A DNA stretch of 20,322 nucleotides. Source: Priapulus caudatus. Lineage: Eukaryota; Priapulida; Priapulimorpha; Priapulimorphida; Priapulidae. Position numbers and translations under genes: made by a program. Shown in pieces: positions 9,855 to 18,369 of the stretch. The stretch covers positions 235,593 through 255,914 of the forward strand of contig NW_014577595.1 in assembly GCF_000485595.1 (NCBI RefSeq), in the 5' to 3' direction. How positions within the stretch are numbered: the stretch's first letter is position 1; each line of letters begins with the position of its first letter. The notes under the pieces were generated by a model that saw only the letters and a program-made list of their open reading frames with translations, searched no databases and was not told the DNA's origin.

Positions 9855-9873
9855 CACGTGGTTGTCACGTGAC
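9855..9873. promoter_or_regulatory. paired CACGTG E-boxes upstream of URM1 (copy 1)
   Basis: CACGTG occurs at 9855-9860 and again within the perfect 10-bp palindrome GTCACGTGAC at 9864-9873. GTCACGTGAC is the binding pattern of bHLH-zip factors such as USF and the TFEB/MITF group. Its place just upstream of a start codon, and its retention in noisy copy 2, support a promoter role. Confidence 0.6.
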
Positions 9874-10025
9874 ATCGTCATTGATCAACATTGAACGACC
9901 ACTGCGAAAGTTCAAATTTGTGGACTGTCTTAGTATTAATACTAATAGTAAGTGTCTTGACCTGGCCAGGTAACTGAAGGCAAAGGTAAAGTAACACGTT
10001 AGCTACACAATTTTCTCGTGCGTTT

Positions 10026-10252
10026 GGCTTTCAAGTTACTGGTTCAGGTATGATAGTCGTTACTTAGTATATAATCTGCACAGCCAAACATTATTATTCA
10101 TGACTACTGTCGTACTGAGTACTGTCACTGATAGCTCCAAGAAACGGTATTGCTAGGGTTAGAATACCGTAGCATCGTGCACCGTAGCACCGTGTATAGA
10201 CAATCCGTCGCACAGCCTGGTCGGGCTAGACTACTGACTACTGTCAGTATAG
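10026..10252. repeat. spacer with compact motif A-motif B repeat
   Basis: This is the first part of the spacer between copies. Motif A starts at 10134 and motif B covers 10201-10228. Between them GTAGCATCGTGCACCGTAGCACCGTG forms small internal repeats of CCGTAGCA. There is no gene. Confidence 0.5.
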
Positions 10253-10378
10253 ACCAATAAATTGTGCCCTGAAAATTTTTATATTCTGATGTTATTTTGG
10301 GATAACGTCATTATAACATCACCTAAAATAACATCAGAATATAAATTTTTTTAGGGCACAATTTATTGCCATATTGGT
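10253..10378. mobile_element. 126-bp fold-back (MITE-like) element
   Basis: The element begins ACCAATAAATTGTGCCCT and ends with the inverted form, AGGGCACAATTTATTG then CCATATTGGT. Arms of roughly 50 bp flank a loop of about 25 bp, and the left arm lacks seven bases near its tip. The 15-bp sequence CTACTGTCAGTATAG lies directly on both sides (10238-10252 and 10379-10393) and could be a target-site duplication. No coding capacity is present. The superfamily cannot be assigned. Confidence 0.75.
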
Positions 10379-10409
10379 CTACTGTCAGTATAGCTCTGCC
10401 TCTAGTACT

Positions 10410-10472
10410 ATAGCCCGCGTTCATTAACTGGCAACTGCCGCAGGCCGCAGGCAGTTAATGAACTCGGGCTAT
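10410..10472. repeat. 63-bp inverted repeat (hairpin)
   Basis: ATAGCCCGCGTTCATTAACTG at 10410-10430 pairs with 10452-10472 with one mismatch in 21. The 21-bp centre is GC-rich and partly self-complementary. A related TATAGCCCGCGT string occurs near 9430 and 19692 in URM1 intron 1. Confidence 0.75.
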
Positions 10473-10591
10473 CACTATCAGTACTGACACTCTAGATACT
10501 GTCTCTAGCCTCTACTCTAGGGCCTACTGAGTACCTAAACCGACCAGGCTCTCCGACTGTTACTGTTAGTAGTGTTACACGGCGTAGGACT

Positions 10592-10993
10592 GTACCGTAG
10601 TATTTGGACGCTCGCCCGAAACTGGACGCTCCTAAGTGCGCATGCGCGCATGCTCTTTTGTTTTTCTCTTATTTTTGTTTGTTTGAATCTTGTTTTGCAG
10701 GGCCGTAGGAAATAGTAGCCATGCTCGTTTGTTTTCTTTTTGTTTCGCCTTGTAACCTGACACACACAGTCTTACTAACTTAATACTAGTAGTAGTACTA
10801 CATTACAAATTGTTTCAATCAAATGTTTCCATGAGTGACCGGGTTGGTCGCACGTTTGTTTATTGCGACCGTTTTCGATGGACGAGATGCGCAGATGACT
10901 ACTGCGCATGCACCCTTGCAAAACAAGAGGCGCCTTCACGCATGCGCACTTAGGAGCGTCCAGTTTCGGGCAAGCGTCGAAATACTACGGTAC
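10592..10993. mobile_element. 402-bp non-autonomous DNA-transposon-like element
   Basis: Terminal inverted repeats of 55 bp (10592-10646 and 10939-10993) begin GTACCGTAGTATTT and differ at two positions. A weaker inner match (CTTTTGTT / CTCTTGTTTT) extends them. Because GTAC and TA are palindromic, the exact ends and the target duplication (TA or GTAC) cannot be separated. The interior holds T-rich sequence and a short TACTAG block and has no transposase. The minus-strand frame at 10535-10765 crosses the left end and is chance. Confidence 0.75.
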
Positions 10994-11050
10994 ATGACTA
11001 CGTACTAACGTAGTGTTAAGCGAGAAGGGAACTTGTGGCTACTGAGTACT

Positions 11051-11066
11051 TAGCCCGACCAGGCTG
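11051..11066 (-). repeat. inverted copy of motif B
   Basis: TAGCCCGACCAGGCTG is the exact reverse complement of CAGCCTGGTCGGGCTA at 10213-10228, so the two B motifs bracket the element cluster in opposite orientation. Confidence 0.6.
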
Positions 11067-11072
11067 TGTGAC

Positions 11073-11481
11073 CACAGGCCCTTGGAGGCTCAAGTTTCAA
11101 GAAGAGTATAAGAGCGAAGCGGATATCATAATCTCTATCCAAATTGTAGAGTGGAATATATCTCGAACGTAGTCATTAGAAGTAACAGTTGAGTAAGCGG
11201 TGGCAAGTACGGTTTCATTTAGATGAACAGCACAGTCAAAACAGTGTGCGCGTACTCATTAGAGGATTCCGGCGTCTCTCCCTCTTCTACCAAAACCCAT
11301 CCTTTTTAAGCCGTCCGCGTGTCCGTCGCGACCTGATTAGACTTCAACTAATTTATGACGCGGCTAGTGGATATAATCGACCGGCTGGCGACTAATGTTC
11401 AGATCTGTACCAGGTACCCTTCGGACCAGATACCGCTTCGCTCTTATACTCTTCTTGAAACTTGAGCCTCCAAGGGCCTGT
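11073..11481. mobile_element. 409-bp MITE with perfect 49-bp inverted ends
   Basis: The inverted repeats at 11074-11122 and 11433-11481 are identical over 49 bp and begin ACAGGCCCTTGGAGG. TGTGTGAC flanks the element on both sides (11065-11072 and 11482-11489), with one extra C at the left junction. An 8-bp target duplication and a CAGG-type end suggest a hAT-like non-autonomous element; that family call is inference. The internal open frame at 11189-11395 (68 aa) has no recognisable transposase motif. Perfect ends imply recent insertion. Confidence 0.82.
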
Positions 11482-11489
11482 TGTGTGAC

Positions 11490-12117
11490 TAACGACTTAA
11501 CGTCAATATACACAGCAGAGAATTATATAAGAATAAGAAATATAACGCGAGAATTTCGTCAGGCTTTGTGTGATTTTGCGTGACACAGCTTGGTTACGAA
11601 CACAGACAGTATGTTTTTATAACAAGTGAACACTGTCCTTCAAATAGAAACAAAGATGGAGTAGAATGGTTGAATATTTGTGTTGTATTCGTGTGAAATG
11701 AAGCGAGCGTTGAGCGAATTTTGGCAGCACGCTTTCCTACCTGCTATATATTTATGTGTCAGTGTACAGCAGCAGCCAGAGTTTGTTGCAGATGAGCATT
11801 TGGACGGCATTTACAGGAAATTGTCGGCAATAATACGTGAAAGAGAGTAGAGAAACATTAAAGCCGCACTATGCGCATCCAAACGCTAATTTTTCCAGTA
11901 CTAGACTAGCAAACATTCGTGGCATGCATAATCACACTACCTTATGACAAAATAAACTCTAGTTGCTCCCATTTCACTGCGCATTTGCTTAAGTTAAAAT
12001 CCACAAGAAACAGGTGAGAAAACTGGCATTCTGGCACTAACGCCGGCTTATTTGCCAAACAATTTAGCCTCGAAGTGGTTAGGGTGACGTCACATGTTTT
12101 TATCTTTGCTACACCCA
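11490..12117. other. spacer left of copy 2, no gene recognised
   Basis: This is AT-rich sequence with no repeat or gene I can identify. It abuts the truncated neuroguidin exon. On the minus strand the neuroguidin frame runs into it for another 59 residues to a stop at 11942-11944, with sequence unlike neuroguidin. Confidence 0.5.
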
Positions 12118-12118
12118 C

Positions 12119-12691
12119 CTGCCGCTCGAGCGCCGACTCGTCGCCGTCAAAGTGCGCCGCCGCGAGCCTCGGCGGCCGGTACTTCCGCTCGGTGGCGGCC
12201 TCGCGCTTCGCCGCCCGCTCCCGACCCCCGTCTTCCTCCTCCTCCTCCTCCTCCTCCTCCTCCGCATCGTCGAGTCCGCCCGCGAGATTGTCGAGGTTGG
12301 GTCGGAATCGGAGCGGGTCGTCGGCGCCGGCGTCCGCGCCGGTGGCGGCTGTCTTCACGAGCTTGTCGATCTGGTACTTCAGCTTCTGGTCGACGGGCCG
12401 CATCTTCTCGAGCAGCGTGCGCAGCTCGACGAGCTGGCCGACGCACGCGGCGCCCTCTATCAGCTCGCCGCGTGACTTCCGCGCGATGACGTAGGCGAGG
12501 TTCGTCAGGTAGCCGAGGAGCAGCTGGTACTTGACCTCTAGGAATCCGACGCCGCGCGCCGTCGCGAGCTCGCCGCTCTCAACGCGCTGCGACAGCGCCC
12601 TCACGAGGGAGGTGACGGCGTTGGCCTCGCCCGGGATGCGCTGGAGCAGCGCCGCGAATCGCGCCGAGTCATCATCGGTCGCCGCCGCCAT
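12119..12691 (-). CDS. NGDN: neuroguidin, N-terminal 191 residues (copy 2, intact frame, truncated)
   Basis: This is a Sas10/Utp3/C1D-family protein of nucleolar pre-18S rRNA processing complexes, also described as an eIF4E partner. The frame is clean for 191 codons. The N-terminal helical Sas10/Utp3 domain spans about residues 10-110 with GFLEVKYQLLLGYL, LVELRTLLEKMRP and DQKLKYQIDKLVKTA, followed by DPLRFRPN, an acidic run of ten glutamates, KYRPPRL and HFDGDES. The start at 12691 has a purine-poor but G-following context (ACGATGG). An upstream in-frame ATG at 12799 would add 36 N/T-rich residues unlike the family and is probably 5' UTR. Coding ends at E-R-Q beside CAG/GTGGGT, a good donor sequence, but no C-terminal exon exists to the left before copy 1. 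Unspliced, the frame would add about 59 unrelated residues to 11942. Confidence 0.93.
12231..12263 (-). repeat. NGDN: GAG-triplet tract coding poly-glutamate
   Basis: Tandem CTC/TCC triplets on the plus strand encode ten consecutive glutamates of the acidic neuroguidin linker. The tract differs in length between copies, and in copy 1 it includes a frame-breaking change near 1780-1806. Confidence 0.8.
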
Positions 12692-12942
12692 CGTCTTCGT
12701 CGTCGTTGTCGTCGAGATCGAGCAAGTTTTTGTGCAAAAGTTGTTGTTGTTGAAGCCAATTGTTGCACAGAGAGCAAAAAGTTGTTGCGCAAGTTGCAAG
12801 TTGCACGGGTGACAAATTTGATTGTTATCGTGCGCCGTGAAACTGCGCGGCTTCGCTTAACGAGATCGGCAATCCAATGTCGCACGATTGAATTGGCAAC
12901 TGCTGCTTGATGGAAACATCCAGCGGCGACGCGTACGTATGT
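12692..12942 (-). promoter_or_regulatory. URM1-NGDN intergenic segment (copy 2)
   Basis: These 251 bp separate the URM1 stop from the NGDN start. No AATAAA or ATTAAA is visible on the minus strand. CCAAT-type strings (CCAATTCAATCG and ATTGGATTG) and CAA-rich 5' UTR-like sequence lie toward NGDN. It must hold the URM1 3' end and the NGDN promoter, or be the internal spacer of a shared transcript. Confidence 0.5.
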
Positions 12943-13011
12943 CTATCCACCGTGCAGAGTGGAGATAAACACAACGTTGTCGCCTTCTTGAATTTCGTAA
13001 TCTTTTCCACC
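12943..13011 (-). CDS. URM1: URM1 exon 5, copy 2 (intact, di-glycine end)
   Basis: This 69-nt exon holds 22 codons and TAG at 12943-12945. It ends [11 protein letters not shown]. The acceptor is TGTACACAG on the minus strand, with intron phase 0 after the methionine of exon 4. Confidence 0.95.
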   Translation of the reverse strand, partial: GGKDYEIQEGDNVVFISTLHGG

Positions 13012-16000
13012 CTGTGTACATAGAAACAGTTAAGAAGTATAAGTGAGCATCAGCCCCATTTGATTGTAAGCATGCAAAAAATCTTTGATGTGAATAGTAA
13101 TTAAAGTGTGTAGTGCTCTAAATTTAAACTTGAGGAAACAAGGTAACACGCTAAAACAAGTGCCGCAGTGCGACAGGGCGCATCTGGTGTCTGGTGTTCT
13201 GCTGATAAATTCATTTGTGCATAGCAAGACGTCTTATACATAAGTCTTCTTTATTCTTGTTTGACTTTCGTAGCCAATTGGAACAAATATATCAGCTACA
13301 CTTTCGCACCCACCTAATCTCTATGCATTGCAGACACATGTGCATTGCAGCTTGGCAGGCAACAATTATGATTAGAAGCGTGCCAGCCATGGGCTGCCCC
13401 GTGTTTTTGCCTTACCACACGAGCATTCACTGATTCAGCCTTCAGGGTGCTATAGACAGACTGCTTTAGAAAATAATATGATTTAAGGAGCGTAAACCTT
13501 GTTCAACAAACATTTGCCTTTGCAATTAAACTGTGCAACTGTAAACTCACATTCACACTAGTATGGGCTCTAATAATAGCAAAAGCAGTTCAGTCCTTTG
13601 CTAACAGTCAACAAATGTTTAACCCTCCTCTTGAGGGTCAAAAGGTTATCCAGGTTAATCTCGACACTTACTCTTCGCATGTGCAGCGGACAAGTACATT
13701 TCACGCGTCCTTTCGAATAAAGCCATAAAAGATGGTAGGTCACCGCTGAAAACAAAAAAGTTTTCCAATTGGCTCCGTCAGCAAACATGTCCTCAGAAAT
13801 GGCTGCTAAAATCATGCCTCTCTGCGCCCATTGACCTTTGCACACTGTGACTCAATTTCGGGCACAGTGATGGCTTTCCTACCATGATGCTATTACACCG
13901 ACTATCACGAAGCCTAAAGGTCGAGCCGTTTAGCATTTGTGCCGCAATTCTGCATTTCCTCCCTTATACCTTAAGTAAGGTAGGGAATGTCCCCCCTTCT
14001 TTTTACACCATCTTGACCTTTTGACCTTCTGACCGCCCAGCTCTTCAAGCATCCAACTCGTTTTGCAAAATTACCCCGCCTCACTTCCGGACTTCGAATC
14101 CGTACGTCAAGCCATTTAGATTTTGTGCCCAACTGTTTGACTGGAGCCAAATCATGCTCGATTGCTTAACAAAGCCTGCCATCTGACCTTCGTCAGATGA
14201 GCTAAAAAATAGCACGAGCATTATGGACTTTTTCATAAATATTTAACTTAATCATACATGATAATATTAGTAAATGTTTGCAACTGATTAGAATATGCCT
14301 ACTGTTATTAACCATTAGCTCCCAATCGACATCATTCACCAGCACTAGTATTCCTGCGTGCTCCTGAAAACATAAGCAAAATGAAAGTGTCAATGACACT
14401 GTGCTCACCACAAAAAAAAGACACAAGATGAGTGAGTAAGCAAAGATCAGTTTTATTGAGCAACCATCGACGGTCATTATTAGAAACGCATGGCCCCATC
14501 TGCTATATTCGCATATTAATTTATAAACCAAAATAAATCACAATTTGTGACCGTAAGATTGGCCGCTATACGCCGCCTTTGTAGCGATGGGCTTTTGATT
14601 TTTGTTATAGGTTATATAGCGTTCCGACACTGTTTTAAAATCTTTACTCTAATTATAGGAACGTTTTATCAGGCAGGGTTTGAGAGGAAATACCAATTTT
14701 GCATTAAGATATTGTCTTTAATGAAATCTTGTAAAGCACGAATCCAGACGAATGTGATACCACAGGACTGTTTGTGTTCTAATATAATAGTGCTAATATA
14801 ATTCACGAAACCCCAGCCGTAATTTGGATAATTTTTTTTTTAAATATCAAAACCCCTAGCCTTATTCATTCACATACCAACAAATTAGCAAAAGTCCGTG
14901 AACCTGACAATGGACTAATTGGCAATTCCCATTTTTTGCGCAAAAAATTGCCGTGGCTCGAAAGTCTGAAAGTCAAAAAGGACGTTTAATATGGGAGCAA
15001 TTTAGGCAGTAACAATCTATACAAAATTCTTCAAACATCGTGCGGAAACGGTTTCCTGGAGTTATCGCTTGACCGAAGACGAAATTTTGTTGACGCGACG
15101 GACCGGACTGGACGTACGACGGCGACGACGACCATGGCAATAGTCAGGCTTGACGATGTCAAGGTGAGCTAAAAATACATATAAAGGCATACTAGGCCAT
15201 TGATTAATGCGAATGTTGACTAAATGCTAGAGTAACTGCGACTTAGTGTAGTTAATAAGTACATAACCTTACATGCTAGAATGCATATTAGTTTGTCCAA
15301 TATCACTGCTGGTTACTAAGAAATGTCCTAATTGAATATCCGCAGTCCAAAAAATATCAGTTGTTTACAAGTTTCAAACCGCTGCTGGCGAAGCGGGTGT
15401 GAATACAGATTAAAGTGCCCGGACATTTTCGGCACGCATGCTCGGACCCGTCAACGCAATGCTGTCATAGGTTATTTCGTAAAACACGGACGCTCATGAT
15501 AATGGAACTTTTTTCAGGACTGTCCATGTGACGGTGCCGTGATTAGTTAGTGTGTATTACTCCTTATTTCCATGTTGTTAGTTCACCGTGGCCGGGTTAC
15601 ACACCGCCCTGACACCTCCATATTCATCTGCGTCCAAAACACGTCCGCACAAATGTTTACATATCGCTATGACACCTGGATGAACATTTACCGGCACAGT
15701 AAAATGAATATCAACTTATACCGAATTACAAGTTCTGCTCTGCTAATGTAAAAACCCCGCAGTATATTTGGACAAACTAAATCAAGGTTTGGCTATAAGT
15801 TATATAGCTGTATATAACTACAGCAAGGTGCCAGTTACTCTAGCATTTACGTGGACATTATTCAACATTGCATAAAAATCAATAGGCTTAGTAATGCCAT
15901 TTTAGACTGGGTGGAGGTTCATTCCCGGAACTAATCTTAATAATTAAGTACAAGGAGTATAGATTCTTAGGGAGGCTTTGTTACCAAGGCTTTCAGTTAT

Positions 16001-18130
16001 TTGAAAGTACAGGAGGACTACTAATGATAGTCTCCCTAGAACACCATAAGGCGGGGACTTTTCAACAGCTCTCACAATTAAATTCACATAGTAAGACACT
16101 GATGTTAAGTAGATCAATATAAGGAGGGTGGATTAACGATGAGAGTAAAGGAGGAGCTACAGTGATGTAACACTATGTAAAGCATAAAATGGAAGGATAA
16201 GCTAAGATTAAAAATCACCGCTTGTAAGAGCTAGATAGGATGGAAAGCGCCACAATATAAAATCAACACCGCTTAAAATAGGAGATCTGCCATAAATCTT
16301 AAAAGGATCTGGCCATACGACGAAAAGGCGCAGCTGCTCACATTTTAGTAAGTTTTTTTGGCGTTGGTCCGGAGTTGTCCCTCAAGAGTTTTAGTTGTTC
16401 CGGATATTTATTGTAAGACATGTGCTGACATGCACTCTGCTCACGGTGATGCTCAGTGCTGTAAAGCAAAAAGGCCTAATTCATGTACATTTTGATACGT
16501 AATTGCAGTGACAGCAGACGATGGCCTATTTCGCCATTGCTTTCAGCTCATTATATGAAGATTTAATAAAATATTGGTAATGTGTAAAGATGTGGGATCA
16601 ATGACGTAATAAATAATTAGTAATAAAATTATGCATTAAAATTTATTTCATAAGCATTTACATTAACTACTAACATTACATCTACTAAACATTACTAAAC
16701 ATTACTAACACTGTATGTGTCAAGTCACAGAGTGAGGGTCAAAAATTTGAACAATTAACACCGTGCACTAGAAGGAAGGTAAAAATTGTGTGTGGTTAAA
16801 CACGTAATGTATATTATACTTGTAATTGTATTCAAGACAAGCGGCAGAACATATGAGCGTCCTAGACAATGTACTGCCATTATGCAGTGGCGTATTATTT
16901 GTGCAACCCTGGCCAGTAATGTAAAATTGAACACGCGCGCGCATTTATGAATATTAACATTTTTTATAGAGGTTTGGACACCCGGACAACCACGGAAGCA
17001 AATTTGGTAGTTGCGCCCGAGAGAAAAATGCCAGAGTCGTCACGGACGCACCGACGACTGTTTAAAATGAGCCCGCGAAGGCGGTGTATGAAGTTGCAAA
17101 TTCTCATTGGCTACTGAAACTTATAGAGTGTGGGCCTAGAATAGATACTCAACTCAAGGGCTCGAGCGATCCAGTTTTGCAACATGTGACATATCTCTAT
17201 ATGGACAGGCAGAAAACTAGCTCCAAGGCCCACGCTGACGCGGCGGCTTTGATGTACACGATCGAGGTCGATACACAGACTTTTGGTGCCGCGATATTCA
17301 ATCCACTTTTATGAGGCGCGATCTGATCCGCGCACCGCATTGCGCCAACAATTTTAATGGTGGCGGCGGTAGGAGCGCGAGCACCGATACGCTGCCCCTT
17401 AAAAAGAAGCGGTGTGGCTTGCCATCTGGCGTCGCGACACGGAGCTGATTAGCTTTGTTTTAAGCCAAAAATGCAGCGTGCAAAGCTCCGAATCGAAACA
17501 AATTTAGTATGGGCCAAAATCGTGATAAAATTCACTTGATGGTCCTCATAAACACCCTATATTCAGTTAGGATTGTATTTTGCCTGAAATTACTAGGCTA
17601 TGCATGCCTCTCGATTCAAAACTTGACAATCAAACTTATGCATTAGTGGAAACTAGAAAATTAGGAGTGTTTTTAATTAATTGTCAGGCACCTCACGAAT
17701 ATAGTGCTGAAACGAGACAGGAGGTCACTCACGGATGAGTGCAATTACCTCCGCCAGAATGTAACATGATATGTGGGTTACGAGCTGGCTCGCATGCCGC
17801 TGCGCTGGCTGGCTTCGCTGGACCAGTTCGAGTGCGCTAATATCGATCGCGCGAACACATATACGCACAAAAAGCACAAGAGCGATCACATAACCTCCTC
17901 CAACTCTGTTGGGCGGAGGTAATGACTATGTGGGATCGAATATATGATAACCCAGTTACAGTAATACTACCAACTGTACTACGCTACTCTTCTAAATTCA
18001 CAGCTTATGTATGAACGCTTGTATTAGTTTTTATTGGTTACTACCTACACAGATTCTCCTTGAATAAATAGTTCAGGTCTCTCCTGCAAAAGATTGTCTT
18101 TAATCCACACTAACAATGATTGAATTGTCC
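12943..18130 (-). CDS. URM1: URM1 exons 3-5, copy 2 (intact C-terminal two thirds)
   Basis: Exons 18130-18051, 14363-14313 and 13011-12943 join in frame without correction. They give, in order, the second base pair of the split tryptophan then [43 protein letters not shown] and [22 protein letters not shown] (22 residues, broken here only by naming: [11 protein letters not shown] plus [11 protein letters not shown]). The E-R-P-E-L-F-I-Q-G turn, the G-I-L-V-L-V-N-D strand and the FISTLHGG tail are diagnostic of URM1. The terminal di-glycine is the site activated by MOCS3/Uba4. With exons 1-2 from copy 1 the product would be 97 aa, against about 100 for the family. The 5' exons of this copy (18370-20066) are damaged. 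NGDN lies 251 bp downstream on the same strand. Confidence 0.93.
13012..14312 (-). other. URM1: URM1 intron 4, copy 2
   Basis: This 1.3-kb intron has donor GTTAAT and acceptor ACACAG. A minus-strand open frame at 13570-13845 is not maintained in copy 1. A hairpin around 13955-13985 (CCTCCCTTA facing TAAGGTAGGG) matches the one in copy 1. Confidence 0.65.
14313..14363 (-). CDS. URM1: URM1 exon 4, copy 2 (intact)
   Basis: This exon is 51 nt or 17 codons: [17 protein letters not shown]. The acceptor is GTTTTCAG. It corresponds to the V-R-P-G-I-L-V-L-I-N-D-x-D-W-E-L-L block of other animals, here with E-H-A in place of V-R-P, an unusual change at a conserved turn. Confidence 0.93.
14364..18050 (-). 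other. URM1: URM1 intron 3, copy 2
   Basis: This 3.7-kb intron has donor GTGTAG after GAATCT and acceptor TTTTCAG. Open frames at 14547-14801 and 17084-17314 (plus) lack support in copy 1. ATGGCAATAG with a nearby AAG/GTGAGC at about 15134-15170 resembles a plus-strand first exon but could not be extended. No repeats of note beyond the short hairpins described for copy 1. Confidence 0.6.
18051..18130 (-). CDS. URM1: URM1 exon 3, copy 2 (intact)
   Basis: This 80-nt exon completes the split tryptophan and adds 26 codons, including [20 protein letters not shown]. The acceptor TTTTTCTAG is strong. The phase-0 donor is GTGTAG, weaker than consensus. Using the GTAGTA a few bases further on would include an in-frame TAG. 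Confidence 0.92.
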
Positions 18131-18369
18131 CTAGAAAAACAGAATTAACAAAAACGATATAGTACACGTATGATGTGTGACTTTCCGACTTTCAAATATG
18201 AAAGTAGATGTGACATGTGTAAACCGATGTGTAAAATGTTAATATTGATGTAAAACAGTTTAAATTTGATGTAGACTTACTATTAAGTATTACTATTAGT
18301 AATAGTTAGTTATAGTATTACTAAAGGTGTAAATAATTCTCAGTACATAAGATTTACAATATACTCAGC
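18131..18369 (-). other. URM1: URM1 intron 2, copy 2
   Basis: This short AT-rich intron lies between the intact exon 3 and the damaged exon 2. The apparent change in base accuracy falls within or next to it, as it does at 7871-8122 in copy 1. Confidence 0.6.

Larger units (their letters stand above)
1658..10025 (+). repeat. large direct duplication, copy 1
   Basis: This segment is collinear with 12118-20322 throughout, at an offset falling from about 10,417 to about 10,247. Exon anchors correspond one to one: 2274 with 12691, 2539 with 12943, 3957 with 14313, 7787 with 18051, 8123 with 18370 and 9779 with 20045. Differences are dominated by single-base insertions and deletions. Homology begins at the shared CCTGCCGCTC in NGDN and is still present where the window ends, so the true right end is unknown. 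Confidence 0.95.

Noticed and set aside
10026-12117. A previously undescribed multigene defence or mobile system in the spacer.
   Set aside because: All sizeable frames here are short, lie within inverted-repeat elements, and carry no catalytic motifs.
12692-12799. In-frame 36-codon N-terminal extension of neuroguidin starting at 12799.
   Set aside because: The extension is low-complexity N/T-rich sequence absent from the family. The M-A-A-A start at 12691 aligns with animal neuroguidin.
13001-13011. Initial reading of the [10 protein letters not shown] exon as the TGS domain of OLA1.
   Set aside because: The exon ends in FISTLHGG and joins to [14 protein letters not shown], which is diagnostic of URM1. 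No OLA1 GTPase motifs are present.
13680-13760. Minus-strand exon-like segment with acceptor TTTTCAG and donor GTAAGT in URM1 intron 4, readable as [16 protein letters not shown].
   Set aside because: URM1 exons 4 and 5 join perfectly without it, it is not in frame in copy 1, and no relative is recognised.
15134-15170. ATGGCAATAGTCAGG followed by AAG/GTGAGC, resembling a plus-strand first coding exon.
   Set aside because: Copy 1 lacks the ATG (ACTGG), and no downstream plus-strand exon could be joined to it. It lies within URM1 intron 3.
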